From assembly GCF_016742955.1 (NCBI RefSeq), contig NZ_JABBYC010000005.1:62001-126000 (forward strand): a stretch of DNA of 64,000 bases, read 5' to 3'. This stretch comes from Myceligenerans indicum. Lineage in GTDB: Bacteria > Actinomycetota > Actinomycetes > Actinomycetales > Cellulomonadaceae. The position numbers were made by a program, and so were the translations under genes. Shown piece by piece: positions 15,919 to 23,671 of the stretch; within the stretch, counting starts at the first letter, position 1, and every line of letters starts with the position of its first letter. The notes under the pieces were generated by a model. The model ran no database searches and was not told the origin of the DNA. It saw nothing but the letters and a program-made list of their open reading frames with translations.

Positions 15919-17228
15919 GGGCTCATCCTGCCTGTCGTCGTGGGGGTCTGCGAAACCGCCGGTCCTGGGCCCGACGAAGCCAGGCCCACGAGGCGTTCCG
16001 CCTTCAGCTCGGTCTCCCGCCACTCCGCGGCGGGGTCGCTGCCCCAGGTGATGCCGGCTCCGGTGCCGAAGTGGAGGGTGCCCGACCCGGTCTCGTCGGT
16101 CCCGCGCTGCCACCAGAACGTGCGGATGCCGACCGCGAGCGACGCCGTTCCGGCGTCGCCGTCCACCCAGCCGATGGCGCCGCAGTAGGGTCCGCGCGGC
16201 GTCGGTTCGAGGGCGTCGATGATCCGCAGCGCCGACGACTTCGGCGCGCCCGACACCGATCCTGGAGGAAAGGTCGCCGCCAGGAGGTGCCGCCAGACGT
16301 CAGGGGCTCTGCCGACGTCGTCGGACAGGACGCCGCGCACGCGCGAGACCAGGTGCACGAGCCCGGGGTGGTGCTCGACGGCGAGCAGGCCGCTCACCTC
16401 GACCGAGCCCGGACGGCAGACGTGCTGCAGGTCGTTGCGCACGAGGTCGGTGATCATGACGTTCTCGGCACGGTCCTTGTCGCCGAGGCCCTCCGGGGTG
16501 CGGGCGGTGCCCTTGATCGGCCCCGAGGTGACGACGGGCCCGTCCGGGCCGGGTGCCAGTGACAGGTACAGCTCCGGTGACGCGCTGACCACCCACACCG
16601 GATCGACGTCGTGGCCGTCCGTGCCGGGCGTGGCCGCCGGGACGTGGATCGCGCAGGCGTGGGGGGCGGGGTTGCCGGAGGCGAGCCGGGCGGCGAGAGC
16701 GCGCGCGTCGGGCTCGGTCTGCGCACCGTCGTCGGCACGCCGGGTGGACAGTGGCGCGGTCAGCACCCGGCAGAGGTTGGCCTGGTAGACGTCGCCCTCA
16801 CGGATGTGTTCGCGGATCCGGCGTACCGCGGCCTCGTAGGTGCCGCGATCCATGGAACTGGTCCAGGCGTCCGGGTCCGGCCCGGTCCAGGCGCCCGACG
16901 CCGGTGCCGCGGAGGGCGTTCCCTGCGGGCCCGGCCCGGGCGTGGGGGACGGTGGCGCGGTCCCGTTCGTGACGGCCCCGGGAAGCGGGGTCACGTCCCG
17001 GAACTGCCATGCCCGGGCGCGGCCCTCGAAGTCCACGACCACGAACCAGGTGCCGGTCCTGAGCGCCTCCGGATCGGCGTGGACGTCCACGGAGCGGGTC
17101 ACCTGGGTCGCGACACGCCCGTCGAAGGTGGCCCAGCCGGTGTTCCCGGTCACGCCAGGGGTGGCCAGGATCGTCGGACTGGTGCGGTTTCTCGCTGATC
17201 GGCGCAGGGTCGGGGGCACATCGTCCAC
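15915..17228 (-). CDS. pabB: Aminodeoxychorismate synthase component I (chorismate-binding)
   Basis: A protein of about 437 residues with the chorismate-binding fold in its C-terminal two thirds: SGPIKGTARTPEG, DRAENVMITDLVRNDL, HLVSRVRG, PPGSVSGAPKSSAL and YCGAIGWVDGDAG. The PIKGT lysine marks an aminodeoxychorismate rather than anthranilate synthase. An Ala/Pro-rich insert separates the N-terminal strands from the core. The start is uncertain: GTG 17228 and GTG 17219 are both in frame and neither has a clear ribosome site. It supplies pabC. The upstream intergenic region is shared with the divergent tRNA operon. Confidence 0.87.
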   Translation of the reverse strand: MDDVPPTLRRSARNRTSPTILATPGVTGNTGWATFDGRVATQVTRSVDVHADPEALRTGTWFVVVDFEGRARAWQFRDVTPLPGAVTNGTAPPSPTPGPGPQGTPSAAPASGAWTGPDPDAWTSSMDRGTYEAAVRRIREHIREGDVYQANLCRVLTAPLSTRRADDGAQTEPDARALAARLASGNPAPHACAIHVPAATPGTDGHDVDPVWVVSASPELYLSLAPGPDGPVVTSGPIKGTARTPEGLGDKDRAENVMITDLVRNDLQHVCRPGSVEVSGLLAVEHHPGLVHLVSRVRGVLSDDVGRAPDVWRHLLAATFPPGSVSGAPKSSALRIIDALEPTPRGPYCGAIGWVDGDAGTASLAVGIRTFWWQRGTDETGSGTLHFGTGAGITWGSDPAAEWRETELKAERLVGLASSGPGPAVSQTPTTTGRMSP

Positions 17229-17240
17229 GCTAGCGCCACG

Positions 17241-17276
17241 CAATCGATTGGACGGCCACGCCGATGTTCGATTAAT
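17241..17276 (+). promoter_or_regulatory. Promoter of plus-strand tRNA operon with CAATCGATTG palindrome
   Basis: TTGGAC (17248-17253) and ATTAAT (17271-17276) are 17 bp apart, about 49 bp before tRNA-Gly. The 10-bp palindrome CAATCGATTG (17241-17250) overlaps the -35 box. The 8-bp core is the same as that downstream of the lacI-type promoter at 9220. The site lies between divergent pabB and the tRNAs. Confidence 0.5.
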
Positions 17277-17324
17277 GTTCAGACCACGCCGGAACGCACG
17301 GGGAAACCCGCCAGGTCCGGCTAT

Positions 17325-17397
17325 GCGGACGTAGCTCAGTTGGTAGAGCATCACCTTGCCATGGTGAGGGTCGCGAGTTCGAGTCTCGTCGTCCGCT
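17325..17397 (+). tRNA. tRNA-Gly(GCC)
   Basis: A 73-nt cloverleaf, GCGGACG/CGTCCGC acceptor, GCC anticodon, discriminator U. Identical to the minus-strand copy at 7792-7864. First gene of the four-tRNA plus-strand operon. Confidence 0.95.
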
Positions 17398-17439
17398 CGG
17401 AGGCCCGCTCCCGTGCTCATATCGCAGGAGCATCCTCAC

Positions 17440-17510
17440 GGTGGGTTGGCCGAGAGGCGAGGCAGCGGCCTGCAAAGCCGTATACACGGGTTCGAATCCC
17501 GTACCCACCT
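17440..17510 (+). tRNA. tRNA-Cys(GCA)
   Basis: A 71-nt cloverleaf, GGTGGGT/ACCCACC acceptor, GCA anticodon, discriminator U. Identical to 7698-7768. The spacer from tRNA-Gly is 42 nt here, against 23 nt in the minus-strand cluster. Confidence 0.95.
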
Positions 17511-17521
17511 CGCACGAACTC

Positions 17522-17593
17522 GAGCGATTGGCGCAGCGGTAGCGCGCTTCCCTGACACGGAAGAGGTCACTGGTTCGATCCCAGTATCGCTCA
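17522..17593 (+). tRNA. tRNA-Val(GAC)
   Basis: A 72-nt cloverleaf, acceptor GAGCGAT/ATCGCTC, anticodon GAC, discriminator A. Compared with the minus-strand copy at 7625, the second acceptor pair is A:T instead of C:G, a compensatory change that keeps the stem. The spacer from tRNA-Cys is 11 nt. Confidence 0.95.
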
Positions 17594-17608
17594 CCACCAC
17601 CCCACCAG

Positions 17609-17682
17609 GGGCGATTGGCGCAGATGGTTAGCGCGCTTCGTTCACACCGAAGAGGTCACAGGTTCGAGTCCTGTATCGCCCA
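17609..17682 (+). tRNA. tRNA-Val(CAC)
   Basis: A 74-nt cloverleaf, acceptor GGGCGAT/ATCGCCC, anticodon loop TTCACAC, discriminator A. Last tRNA of the plus-strand operon. Identical to the isolated copy at 14936-15009. Confidence 0.95.
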
Positions 17683-17687
17683 CTCGA

Positions 17688-17843
17688 CAGCAGACGGCGT
17701 GTGCCCAGAAATGGGCCACGCCGTCTCGTCATATCCGACGGGGGCGCAGCCCCCGCGCCCCGCACCACAACAGGCGGCGTGTGCCCAGGAACGGGCCACG
17801 CCGTCTCGTCATGTCCGGCGGGGCGCAGCCCCCGGGCCCCGCT
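17688..17843 (+). repeat. Two tandem copies of the 80-bp palindromic unit downstream of tRNA-Val(CAC)
   Basis: Copies start at 17688 and 17768 and are reverse complements of the units at 14697-14930, so relative to the preceding tRNA-Val the orientation is the same. The hairpins GGCGTG/CACGCC and GGGGGC/GCCCCC are kept in both. The second copy has lost one G in the GC hairpin loop side. Five bases separate the tRNA 3' end from the array. Confidence 0.9.
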
Positions 17844-17954
17844 CGGGATGCCTCGCCCCGAACCCCGGCCGTGGTGTCGTGGGTCGGTACGTGCTCCGGG
17901 CAGATGGGTGGGGTCGCGTTGTCAGGTCCGGGGCGGTGTGGCACGCTGCGACCG

Positions 17955-18431
17955 ATGAGCCTGCGAGACCTGACCGAGGACGACCTGGATGTTCTCTTCG
18001 AGATCCAGGCCGACAGCACGGCGCGGCACATGGCGGCGTTCATCGGCTCGGACCCGGGTGATCGGGAGTCCTATCGCGCCAGGTGGCGCACGATCATCGC
18101 GGACGACACGACGGTCACGAAGGCTGTCGTCCACGACGGCGAGATCGTTGGCAGTGTCGGCAGCTTCGTGGTCGACGGGGACACCGAGGTCACCTACTGG
18201 GTGCGGCGCGAGGTCTGGGGGCAGGGCGTCGCCTCCGCCGCGCTCGCCGAACTGCTCCGGCAGGTGACCGAACGCCCGCTCCACGCCCGGGTCGCGGCCG
18301 ACAACGCGGCCTCGGCGCGCGTGCTCACGCGGAACGGATTCACGCGGGTCGGTGCGGAGGTCTCCTACGCCGAGGCGCGCCACGAAGAGATCGAGGAACA
18401 CCTCTACCGGCTCGACACGACACCGCGGTAG
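17955..18431 (+). CDS. GNAT-family N-acetyltransferase
   Basis: A 158-residue acetyltransferase, closest to the RimJ/RimL-like small-molecule group. The acetyl-CoA loop is VWGQGVASAALAELLRQV (Q/R-x-x-G-x-A), and HARVAADNAASARVLTRNGF is the characteristic C-terminal part where a neighbour residue loops back. ATG 17955 is the first in-frame start after the tRNA-associated repeats. The acceptor substrate cannot be predicted. Its 3' end overlaps the convergent MarR-GNAT gene by 28 bp. Confidence 0.88.
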   Translation: MSLRDLTEDDLDVLFEIQADSTARHMAAFIGSDPGDRESYRARWRTIIADDTTVTKAVVHDGEIVGSVGSFVVDGDTEVTYWVRREVWGQGVASAALAELLRQVTERPLHARVAADNAASARVLTRNGFTRVGAEVSYAEARHEEIEEHLYRLDTTPR

Positions 18432-19351
18432 GTCCCGGGATCCTCCGGCGCCGCGGCGCCGTCGGGCGCGCCGGCCAGACGCTTCTCGAAGAAGTGGGTC
18501 GCGTCCGGGTTCTCGTTGTAGCGGTCGACCTGCCGGTAGCCGGCTCGCTGGTACAGGGCGATCGCGGCCTCCAGGTGCTCGTTCGTGTCCAGCCGGACCC
18601 GTGTGTGCCCGGCCTCGGCGGCGAGCGTCTCCAGGTGCCGCAGCAGGCGCGTAGCCAGCCCGGCCCCGCGCCACCCGGGATGCACCCACATGCGTTTGAT
18701 CTCGGCCACCCCGTCCCCGAGGTCCCGCAGGCCGCCGCACGCGACCGGCTCGCCGTCGTCCACGGCCAGCACGAACCGCCCCGACGGGGCGCGCAGCTCG
18801 GCCGCGTCCCGCTCGGAGGGCTCGCCAGGGGCGAACGGGAAGAGCGTCGCGAGCTCGGTGACATACCTCCCGACCGCGCTCCGGGCGCCGTCGGACAACG
18901 GATCCACCGTCTCGAAGTGCAGCAGCGCGGCGCGCACGAGGAGATCCGCCTCTGCCAGCGCGCGGGCCAGGCGACCGCGCTGGCGGTCGGTCAGAGGCTC
19001 CAGCAGCGCCTGTGCGCGCTCGGCGGAACGGGTCTCGAGCTCGTTCCAGCGCTCCCGGCCGAGCGCCGTGAGCTCCACGAGGCGTCGTCGCCGATCCGCC
19101 GGGTCGGTGCTGAGGACGACCAGGCCGTCCTCGGTGAGCCGTTTCAGCTGCCTGCTGACGTACCCGGCGTCGAGGCCTGTACGGGCACGCAGGTCGGTGA
19201 CGGTTCCGCTCCGGAACCCGATCTCGAACAGGAGCCGCATCGTGCCGAGCGGGGCGCCCATGCCCAGGAACGAGTCCTCCAAGGCACCGATCCGCTGGGT
19301 GTAGCTGCGGTTGAAACGGCGCACGACGGCCGTCTGCAAGTCGATCGACAT
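18404..19351 (-). CDS. MarR regulator fused to GNAT acetyltransferase
   Basis: A 315-residue two-domain protein. Residues about 1-145 are a MarR winged helix (GTVTDLRARTGLDAGYVSRQLKRLTEDGLVV with the wing STDPADRRRRLVELT), and about 155-310 are a GNAT domain (VHPGWRGAGLATRLLRHLETLA, YQRAGYRQVDRYNENPDATHFFEK). This fusion is a known actinobacterial and proteobacterial architecture in which the regulator may acetylate a ligand or protein. ATG 19351 is preferred over TTG 19369, because the latter would place the start inside the TTGAC-N4-GTCAA palindrome that looks like its operator. Confidence 0.9.
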   Translation of the reverse strand: MSIDLQTAVVRRFNRSYTQRIGALEDSFLGMGAPLGTMRLLFEIGFRSGTVTDLRARTGLDAGYVSRQLKRLTEDGLVVLSTDPADRRRRLVELTALGRERWNELETRSAERAQALLEPLTDRQRGRLARALAEADLLVRAALLHFETVDPLSDGARSAVGRYVTELATLFPFAPGEPSERDAAELRAPSGRFVLAVDDGEPVACGGLRDLGDGVAEIKRMWVHPGWRGAGLATRLLRHLETLAAEAGHTRVRLDTNEHLEAAIALYQRAGYRQVDRYNENPDATHFFEKRLAGAPDGAAAPEDPGTYRGVVSSR

Positions 19352-19355
19352 ATCG

Positions 19356-19369
19356 TTGACCGTAGTCAA
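19356..19369 (-). promoter_or_regulatory. MarR-type operator TTGAC-N4-GTCAA
   Basis: TTGACCGTAGTCAA is a perfect palindrome with 5-bp arms 4 bp before the MarR-GNAT ATG. Its position over the start region of the gene fits autoregulation by the encoded MarR domain. Confidence 0.6.
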
Positions 19370-19391
19370 AGAAATTCGGGATGTCGAGCAC

Positions 19392-19421
19392 GGGGCCGCC
19401 GTCGTGCACGACGGCGGCCCC
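19392..19421 (-). terminator. 13-bp hairpin terminator of the DyP/copper chaperone operon
   Basis: GGGGCCGCCGTCG (19392-19404) pairs perfectly with CGACGGCGGCCCC (19409-19421) around TGCA. It lies 29 bp past the DyP stop on the minus strand and also separates it from the MarR-GNAT promoter. Confidence 0.75.
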
Positions 19422-19449
19422 CGCGCTCACCGGCTGTCCCGGCCCGGCC

Positions 19450-20709
19450 TCATCCCTCCAGCAGTGCCTGGCCCAGGTACTCGCCCGGACCCACACCGGG
19501 CGGTACGGCGAAGATCGCCGAGCCGATCGGCGTCGTCCACTCGTTGAGCAGGTCCAGCTCGTCGAGCCGGCGCTGGACCGGCAGGAACTGCCGGTCGATG
19601 TCCGCCTGGTAGCTCACGAACACGAGACCGGTGTCGCCCGGCCCGTCGTCGTAGCCGTAGGGGCGGCGCAGGAACCGCTCGTGCGGGTCCTGGGTCCTGG
19701 ACCGGCGGATGTGAGCGGCCGCGTCGATCACACCGAAGCCGTTCGGCCCCTTGGCTTCCAGGTCCGGGGTGTCGTGCTCGTGGCGTCCGGTCAGGGGAGA
19801 GCCGTCGGACAGCCTCCGTCCGATCGTGTTCTCCCGCCCCGCGCGGTCGACCTCGTCCCACCTGTCCAGGTCCATCGCGATGCGCCGCACCACGGCGGAC
19901 GTCCCGCCGGCCAGCCAGCCGGCCGAGCCGTCCGGGTGCCAGATCAGGTGCGGCTCGGCGGCGGGATCGATGTTCCCCGTACCGTCCACCTGCCCCATGG
20001 GATTGCGCCAGGTGGTACCCGGTGCCACCGTTCCGGGACTGTTGCGGAAGCCCCGCTGGAGCCAGCGTGGACGCGCGAACGTCCGCGCCTGTTTCACCAG
20101 TACGCGTGCCGCGTGCGAGACGGTGACCGGGTCATCGGCGCAAACCTGCAGGAGCAGGTCGCCGCCCGACCAGGCATCCGCGAGGCGGTCCACGCCGAAC
20201 GAGGGCAGCGGGCGCAGCCATGCGGGCGCCCTTCCGGGCAGGTCCGCGGCCGCGAACACGCCCGGCCCGTACCCCACCGTGACCGTCAGCCGTGCCGGGA
20301 CCGCCGCGAGCTCCGGCTCGGTGTCCGCCAGCCCGGGCCGTCCCGCCATGAGCCGTTCGGCGTCGTCGGTCCAGATCCGCATGAGCCGGACGAGGGACTC
20401 CCGGTCCGACCCGTCGACCAGGTCGAGCGCGAGCAGCGTCGCGAACGCCTGCGGTGTCGTGCCGACGCCGGGCTGGCGCGGCCCGCGAAACGCGACGGTG
20501 GCACGGCCTGCCTGATCCGGCGCTTCGGAGCTGCTCGACGACGGCCGTGTCGCACCCCAGGCGGCCGTGCCTCCGAAAGTGGCCGCGGCCCCGCCGATCG
20601 CACCTCCGAGGAATGTCGCCCCGCCACGGAGGAATCCCCGGCGCGACGGGCGGCCCGGCCCCGGGCCGTCCGCAGGGAGCTGCTCGGGTTGAACGGGATC
20701 CGCGGTCAC
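19450..20709 (-). CDS. Tat-exported DyP-type peroxidase
   Basis: A 419-residue haem peroxidase of the EfeB/DyP class. A twin-arginine signal SRRGFLRGGATFLGGA precedes a hydrophobic Ala/Gly stretch, so the folded haem protein is exported. The GXXDG motif with the catalytic Asp is GQVDG, the distal Arg lies in VRRIAMDLDRW, and AAHIRRSR supplies the proximal His region. GTG 20709 overlaps the stop of the upstream copper-chaperone gene (GTGA), which implies coupled translation. It oxidises dyes, phenolics or porphyrin-like substrates with peroxide; no EfeU/EfeO genes accompany it, so an iron-uptake role is not supported here. Confidence 0.9.
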   Translation of the reverse strand: MTADPVQPEQLPADGPGPGRPSRRGFLRGGATFLGGAIGGAAATFGGTAAWGATRPSSSSSEAPDQAGRATVAFRGPRQPGVGTTPQAFATLLALDLVDGSDRESLVRLMRIWTDDAERLMAGRPGLADTEPELAAVPARLTVTVGYGPGVFAAADLPGRAPAWLRPLPSFGVDRLADAWSGGDLLLQVCADDPVTVSHAARVLVKQARTFARPRWLQRGFRNSPGTVAPGTTWRNPMGQVDGTGNIDPAAEPHLIWHPDGSAGWLAGGTSAVVRRIAMDLDRWDEVDRAGRENTIGRRLSDGSPLTGRHEHDTPDLEAKGPNGFGVIDAAAHIRRSRTQDPHERFLRRPYGYDDGPGDTGLVFVSYQADIDRQFLPVQRRLDELDLLNEWTTPIGSAIFAVPPGVGPGEYLGQALLEG

Positions 20710-21314
20710 ATGTCCTCCCCGTGGTCGGAGCCGTCGCCGGCGTCCTGGTCGGAGTGGTCCATCGAGTCCATGGACCCGTCCTGAGCGTCGCCGTCCTGCC
20801 CGTAGCTCTCGTTCGCACCGTCGAACGACCGGACCGGTGCGGTGATCTCCAGCTCCGACCCGTCCTCCGCAGTGACGGCGACCGTGACCTCCTCACCCGG
20901 CTCGAGCGGGTCGGTCACACCCAGCAGCATCACGTGAGGACCGCCCGGCTCCAGAGTGAAGGACGTCTCCGCAGGGACCAGCAGCCCGTCGCCGGCCTCT
21001 TGCATGACGGGCGAGCCGCCCTCGTCGACGAACTCGTGCAGTTCCGTGGATCCCGCGGCGGCGGACTCGGCGGACACGAGCCGCACGTCGTGGCCGGACG
21101 TGTTCGTCAGGGTGCCGAACACCGCGGTCATCCCGTCGTCGACAGCCTTGGCCCACGGGTCCTCGACGGTCAGCGCCGCCGCGTCCGTGGCCGGCGCCGC
21201 GCCGTCCTCCGGCGCGGCCTCCGAGCCGGCGGTGCAGGCCGCGGGCAGCAGCGTCAGCCCCAGGACGGCCGTGGCGGCCAGGGTGCGGGCAGGGGAGATG
21301 GTGGAACGGTTCAT
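20706..21314 (-). CDS. PCu(A)C copper chaperone lipoprotein
   Basis: A 202-residue exported protein. The signal sequence ends in the lipobox LPAAC, so it is a lipoprotein. The copper site H-x(n)-M-x(n)-H-x-M reads LHEFVDEGGSPVM ... GGPHVML. A Met/His/Asp-rich tail of about 30 residues (SMDSMDHSDQD, HGEDM) extends beyond the domain and could bind extra copper. It probably delivers Cu(I) to the oxidase CuA site or to another exported cuproprotein. It is co-transcribed and translationally coupled with the DyP peroxidase. ATG 21314 has GAAAGG about 10 nt upstream. Confidence 0.9.
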   Translation of the reverse strand: MNRSTISPARTLAATAVLGLTLLPAACTAGSEAAPEDGAAPATDAAALTVEDPWAKAVDDGMTAVFGTLTNTSGHDVRLVSAESAAAGSTELHEFVDEGGSPVMQEAGDGLLVPAETSFTLEPGGPHVMLLGVTDPLEPGEEVTVAVTAEDGSELEITAPVRSFDGANESYGQDGDAQDGSMDSMDHSDQDAGDGSDHGEDM

Positions 21315-21521
21315 GGTCTTCGTTGCCTTTCTCGCGGCACGCCAGGGAGCCCGGCGTCGGCGCGAAGGCTCCGAGACCGAGGTGGGACGTGCGGCATCAA
21401 CTGGATGGTGGGCCGGGCGAGAGCGCGCGGTGGTGCACGCCGCCCGATAGGTGTCTCGCTGTGGCCGTGACCGAGCGCTCACCACCGCACGACCGCACCA
21501 CGGCGGACGTGTGAGGAGAAC

Positions 21522-22163
21522 TCAGGCGGGGACCACGGACGCCACGGGAGGCCCGCGGCGGGGCGTGCTCCGAGCCAGGAGCACGGACAGGGGAGTGGGC
21601 AGCACTGCCGGACGAGGGTGGACCCTGGGCCGGTCCGGTGTCGGCATGCGGGGCGCCGTGAGCTCTGGCACCACGTGCCGGAACACCTGGAGGGCGACGC
21701 GCGTGGTGGCCTCGCCCACCGCCATGAGCACGGCCGTGACCAGGATCGCGGCGAGATGGAGCACCACCATCCGGGGATTCGCCAGATGGCCCTGCGCGCC
21801 GGCGAGCGCCGTGTGCGAGGTGGGCGCGACGGCGGCCGTGACGGCTGCGCCGGAATGGTGCCCGGCATGGCCGAAGGGCTGCGCCGTGCCCAAACCGGAG
21901 GCGGTCGCGGTGGCCGACCACGCCATGGCGTGGTGCAGGAAGAACTGCACCGCGCCGAGGAACGGTACGAGGGTCCACACGCGCGGACGCGCCTGCGCGA
22001 CGAGACACGACGCCGAGACCGTCAGGATCCCGAGGGCAACCATCGCGCCGAGGCCCGGTAGCTCCCCACCACCCAGGCCGTGGGCGAGAGCGGCGAGGCT
22101 CAGGGAGGTGGACGCGAGCAGGAGCGTGCGCACCACGCGCATCACCTGCCCGAGCTCACCCAT
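21522..22163 (-). CDS. Integral membrane protein with His-rich loop, unknown function
   Basis: A 213-residue protein with four or five predicted membrane helices (VVRTLLLASTSLSLAALAHG, LGAMVALGILTVSASCLV, LVPFLGAVQFFLHHAMAWS, MVVLHLAAILVTAVLMAVG). A loop between the third and fourth carries FGHAGHHSG, and further His residues lie near membrane faces, which suggests metal contact. The C-terminal 45 residues are Pro/Arg-rich and cytoplasmic. It lies upstream of the copper chaperone on the same strand with a 207-bp gap, so a copper-related role is a reasonable guess but is not shown. Confidence 0.7.
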   Translation of the reverse strand: MGELGQVMRVVRTLLLASTSLSLAALAHGLGGGELPGLGAMVALGILTVSASCLVAQARPRVWTLVPFLGAVQFFLHHAMAWSATATASGLGTAQPFGHAGHHSGAAVTAAVAPTSHTALAGAQGHLANPRMVVLHLAAILVTAVLMAVGEATTRVALQVFRHVVPELTAPRMPTPDRPRVHPRPAVLPTPLSVLLARSTPRRGPPVASVVPA

Positions 22164-22390
22164 GGCAGAAGACTCTACGTGGTGGGCCGGGCGTTCGGAT
22201 CACCGTTGTCCACACCGCGCGCGAGACATCGTGTGCTATCGGAAGGTGCGAGTCCGCCGCCAGGGCGGGCGGATCCACGGGGACCCGCCGATCTCTGCGG
22301 TCGCGCCGCGGCGCGTGTCTCCCGGCGGGCAGCCTGCCGTCGTGTGCTCGCCCTCGGGTGATGTCGGTGACCCCGTCTACGCTCGGCCTC

Positions 22391-23215
22391 GTGACCTCCT
22401 ACACACCCATGCACCTGGACTGGCCCGGCCTGCTCAACGCGCGTGACCTGGGTGGGATGCCGCTCGGGGACGAAGCGGTCGTCGCCGAGCGGACCCTGAT
22501 CCGCTCGGAGGCGCTGAGCTGGCTGGAACCGGACGGTGTCCGGGCGGCTCGCGCCTACGGCACCGTGCGCGTCATCGACCTGCGGCGGCCGGTCGAGACC
22601 GTGGAGTACAGCCACCCGTTCCAGCGGTCCGAGGACGGCGAGGCGGACGATCCGGGCACGCCCGAGTACCTGAACCTCCCCGTGCAGGAACCGGGGGACC
22701 CGGAGGAAGGGCCCTGGGCGTCCCTGTACGCGGGCATGCTGGAGCGACGGCCCGCCTTGTTCGCCCGGGCCGTCGCTGCGATCGCCGATGCGCCCGAGGG
22801 GCCGGTGCTGGTGCACTGCGCGGCGGGCAAGGACCGTACGGGTCTGGTCGTGGCGTTCGTGCTGTCGCTGGCCGGCGCCGATGACGAGCTGATCGCCGAC
22901 GACTACGAGCTGACGAACTCCCGGCTCGCCCCCCGCTGGGAGAAGCACGTGGCGGCGATGGAGCGCGCGCGGGCGGCGTTCGAGGAGCAGCGGGCGGCTC
23001 GGCATGCGGCAGGGGAGGCGGCGGACGACGCCGAGGCAGAGCTTCCGACCTGGCTGCACCGGTCGCGGCGTACGGCGGGGACCCGGGCGGTCATGCTGGA
23101 GACCTTGGCGGGCGTGCGTGCGCGACACGGGTCGGTCGCGGCCTACCTGGCGCACGGCGGGCTGACCCACGGGCAGCACGAGGCCCTGGTGAAGCGCATT
23201 CGTGCCGAACCGTGA
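22391..23215 (+). CDS. Tyrosine/serine protein phosphatase (PTP3/SIW14-like)
   Basis: A 274-residue phosphatase. The P-loop VHCAAGKDRTGLV is the HCX5R active site, and LNARDLGGMPLG near the N-terminus is the conserved entry motif of the bacterial Y_phosphatase3 family, which can act on phosphotyrosine or phosphoinositides. The likely general-acid Asp is in the segment just before the P-loop. A charged helical insert (about residues 170-215, Ala/Glu/Arg-rich) follows. GTG 22391 is used; ATG 22409 is also possible. No ribosome site is clear for either. Confidence 0.87.
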   Translation: MTSYTPMHLDWPGLLNARDLGGMPLGDEAVVAERTLIRSEALSWLEPDGVRAARAYGTVRVIDLRRPVETVEYSHPFQRSEDGEADDPGTPEYLNLPVQEPGDPEEGPWASLYAGMLERRPALFARAVAAIADAPEGPVLVHCAAGKDRTGLVVAFVLSLAGADDELIADDYELTNSRLAPRWEKHVAAMERARAAFEEQRAARHAAGEAADDAEAELPTWLHRSRRTAGTRAVMLETLAGVRARHGSVAAYLAHGGLTHGQHEALVKRIRAEP

Positions 23216-23401
23216 CATGGCCGGGCGTGGCGCCGGGACCCCGGGGCCCGTCCGGCGGGTCCCGCGGCCGGGCCCGAGGGGGGCTTCACCTGCGGTGGCG
23301 GGCGGTCGCCCGGAGGTCTACCTTCGGGGGCGGCAGCGGACCATCCGTTGCCCACAGGGGGCGTGGACACGCTCCTGTGCCACCGGCACAAGGAGGCAGG
23401 C

Positions 23402-23587
23402 ATGGGACTCTTCGACAAGGCCAAGGAATTGGCGACGGACCCCGAGAACATCGAGAAGGCGAAGGAGCTGCTGACCGACGAGAACGTCGACGCGGCTGCT
23501 GACACGCTCAAGGACATCGCGCCGGATCAGGCCGACGGCGCCATCGACGGCCTGGCCGACAAGGCCAAGGAGTTCGGCGGCAACTGA
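23402..23587 (+). CDS. Small Rv0909/MT0933-like protein, paralogue 1
   Basis: A 61-residue acidic helical protein that begins MGLFDKAKELATDPENIEKA and ends DGLADKAKEFGGN. The M-G-F/L-F-D-K-A start resembles the Rv0909/MT0933 'antitoxin' family common in actinomycetes. AAGGAGGCAGGC precedes the ATG. No toxin gene is next to it. A second copy of the same core follows 186 bp downstream. A general stress or regulatory role is equally possible. Confidence 0.75.
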   Translation: MGLFDKAKELATDPENIEKAKELLTDENVDAAADTLKDIAPDQADGAIDGLADKAKEFGGN

Positions 23588-23630
23588 CCGCGGGTACTTC
23601 GCGCGCCGGCACAGGCCGCGCTGATCCCGA

Positions 23631-23671
23631 GACCGCGTCCCGGAGCCACTCCGTTGCTCTGGGATGCGGTC
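23631..23671 (+). terminator. Hairpin terminator between the two small paralogues
   Basis: GACCGCGTCCCGGAG (23631-23645) pairs with CTCTGGGATGCGGTC (23657-23671) with two G-U pairs, followed by TTCGTCCGTTCTTG. This makes the two paralogous genes separate transcription units. Confidence 0.7.

Noticed and set aside
21315..21521. Gene upstream of the copper chaperone in the longer open frame to 21485
   Set aside because: The extension is Arg-rich and lacks a signal peptide; the lipoprotein signal starts at the ATG at 21314.
23402..23587. Calling the small protein an active antitoxin
   Set aside because: The similarity is to a loosely defined family and there is no toxin beside either copy.
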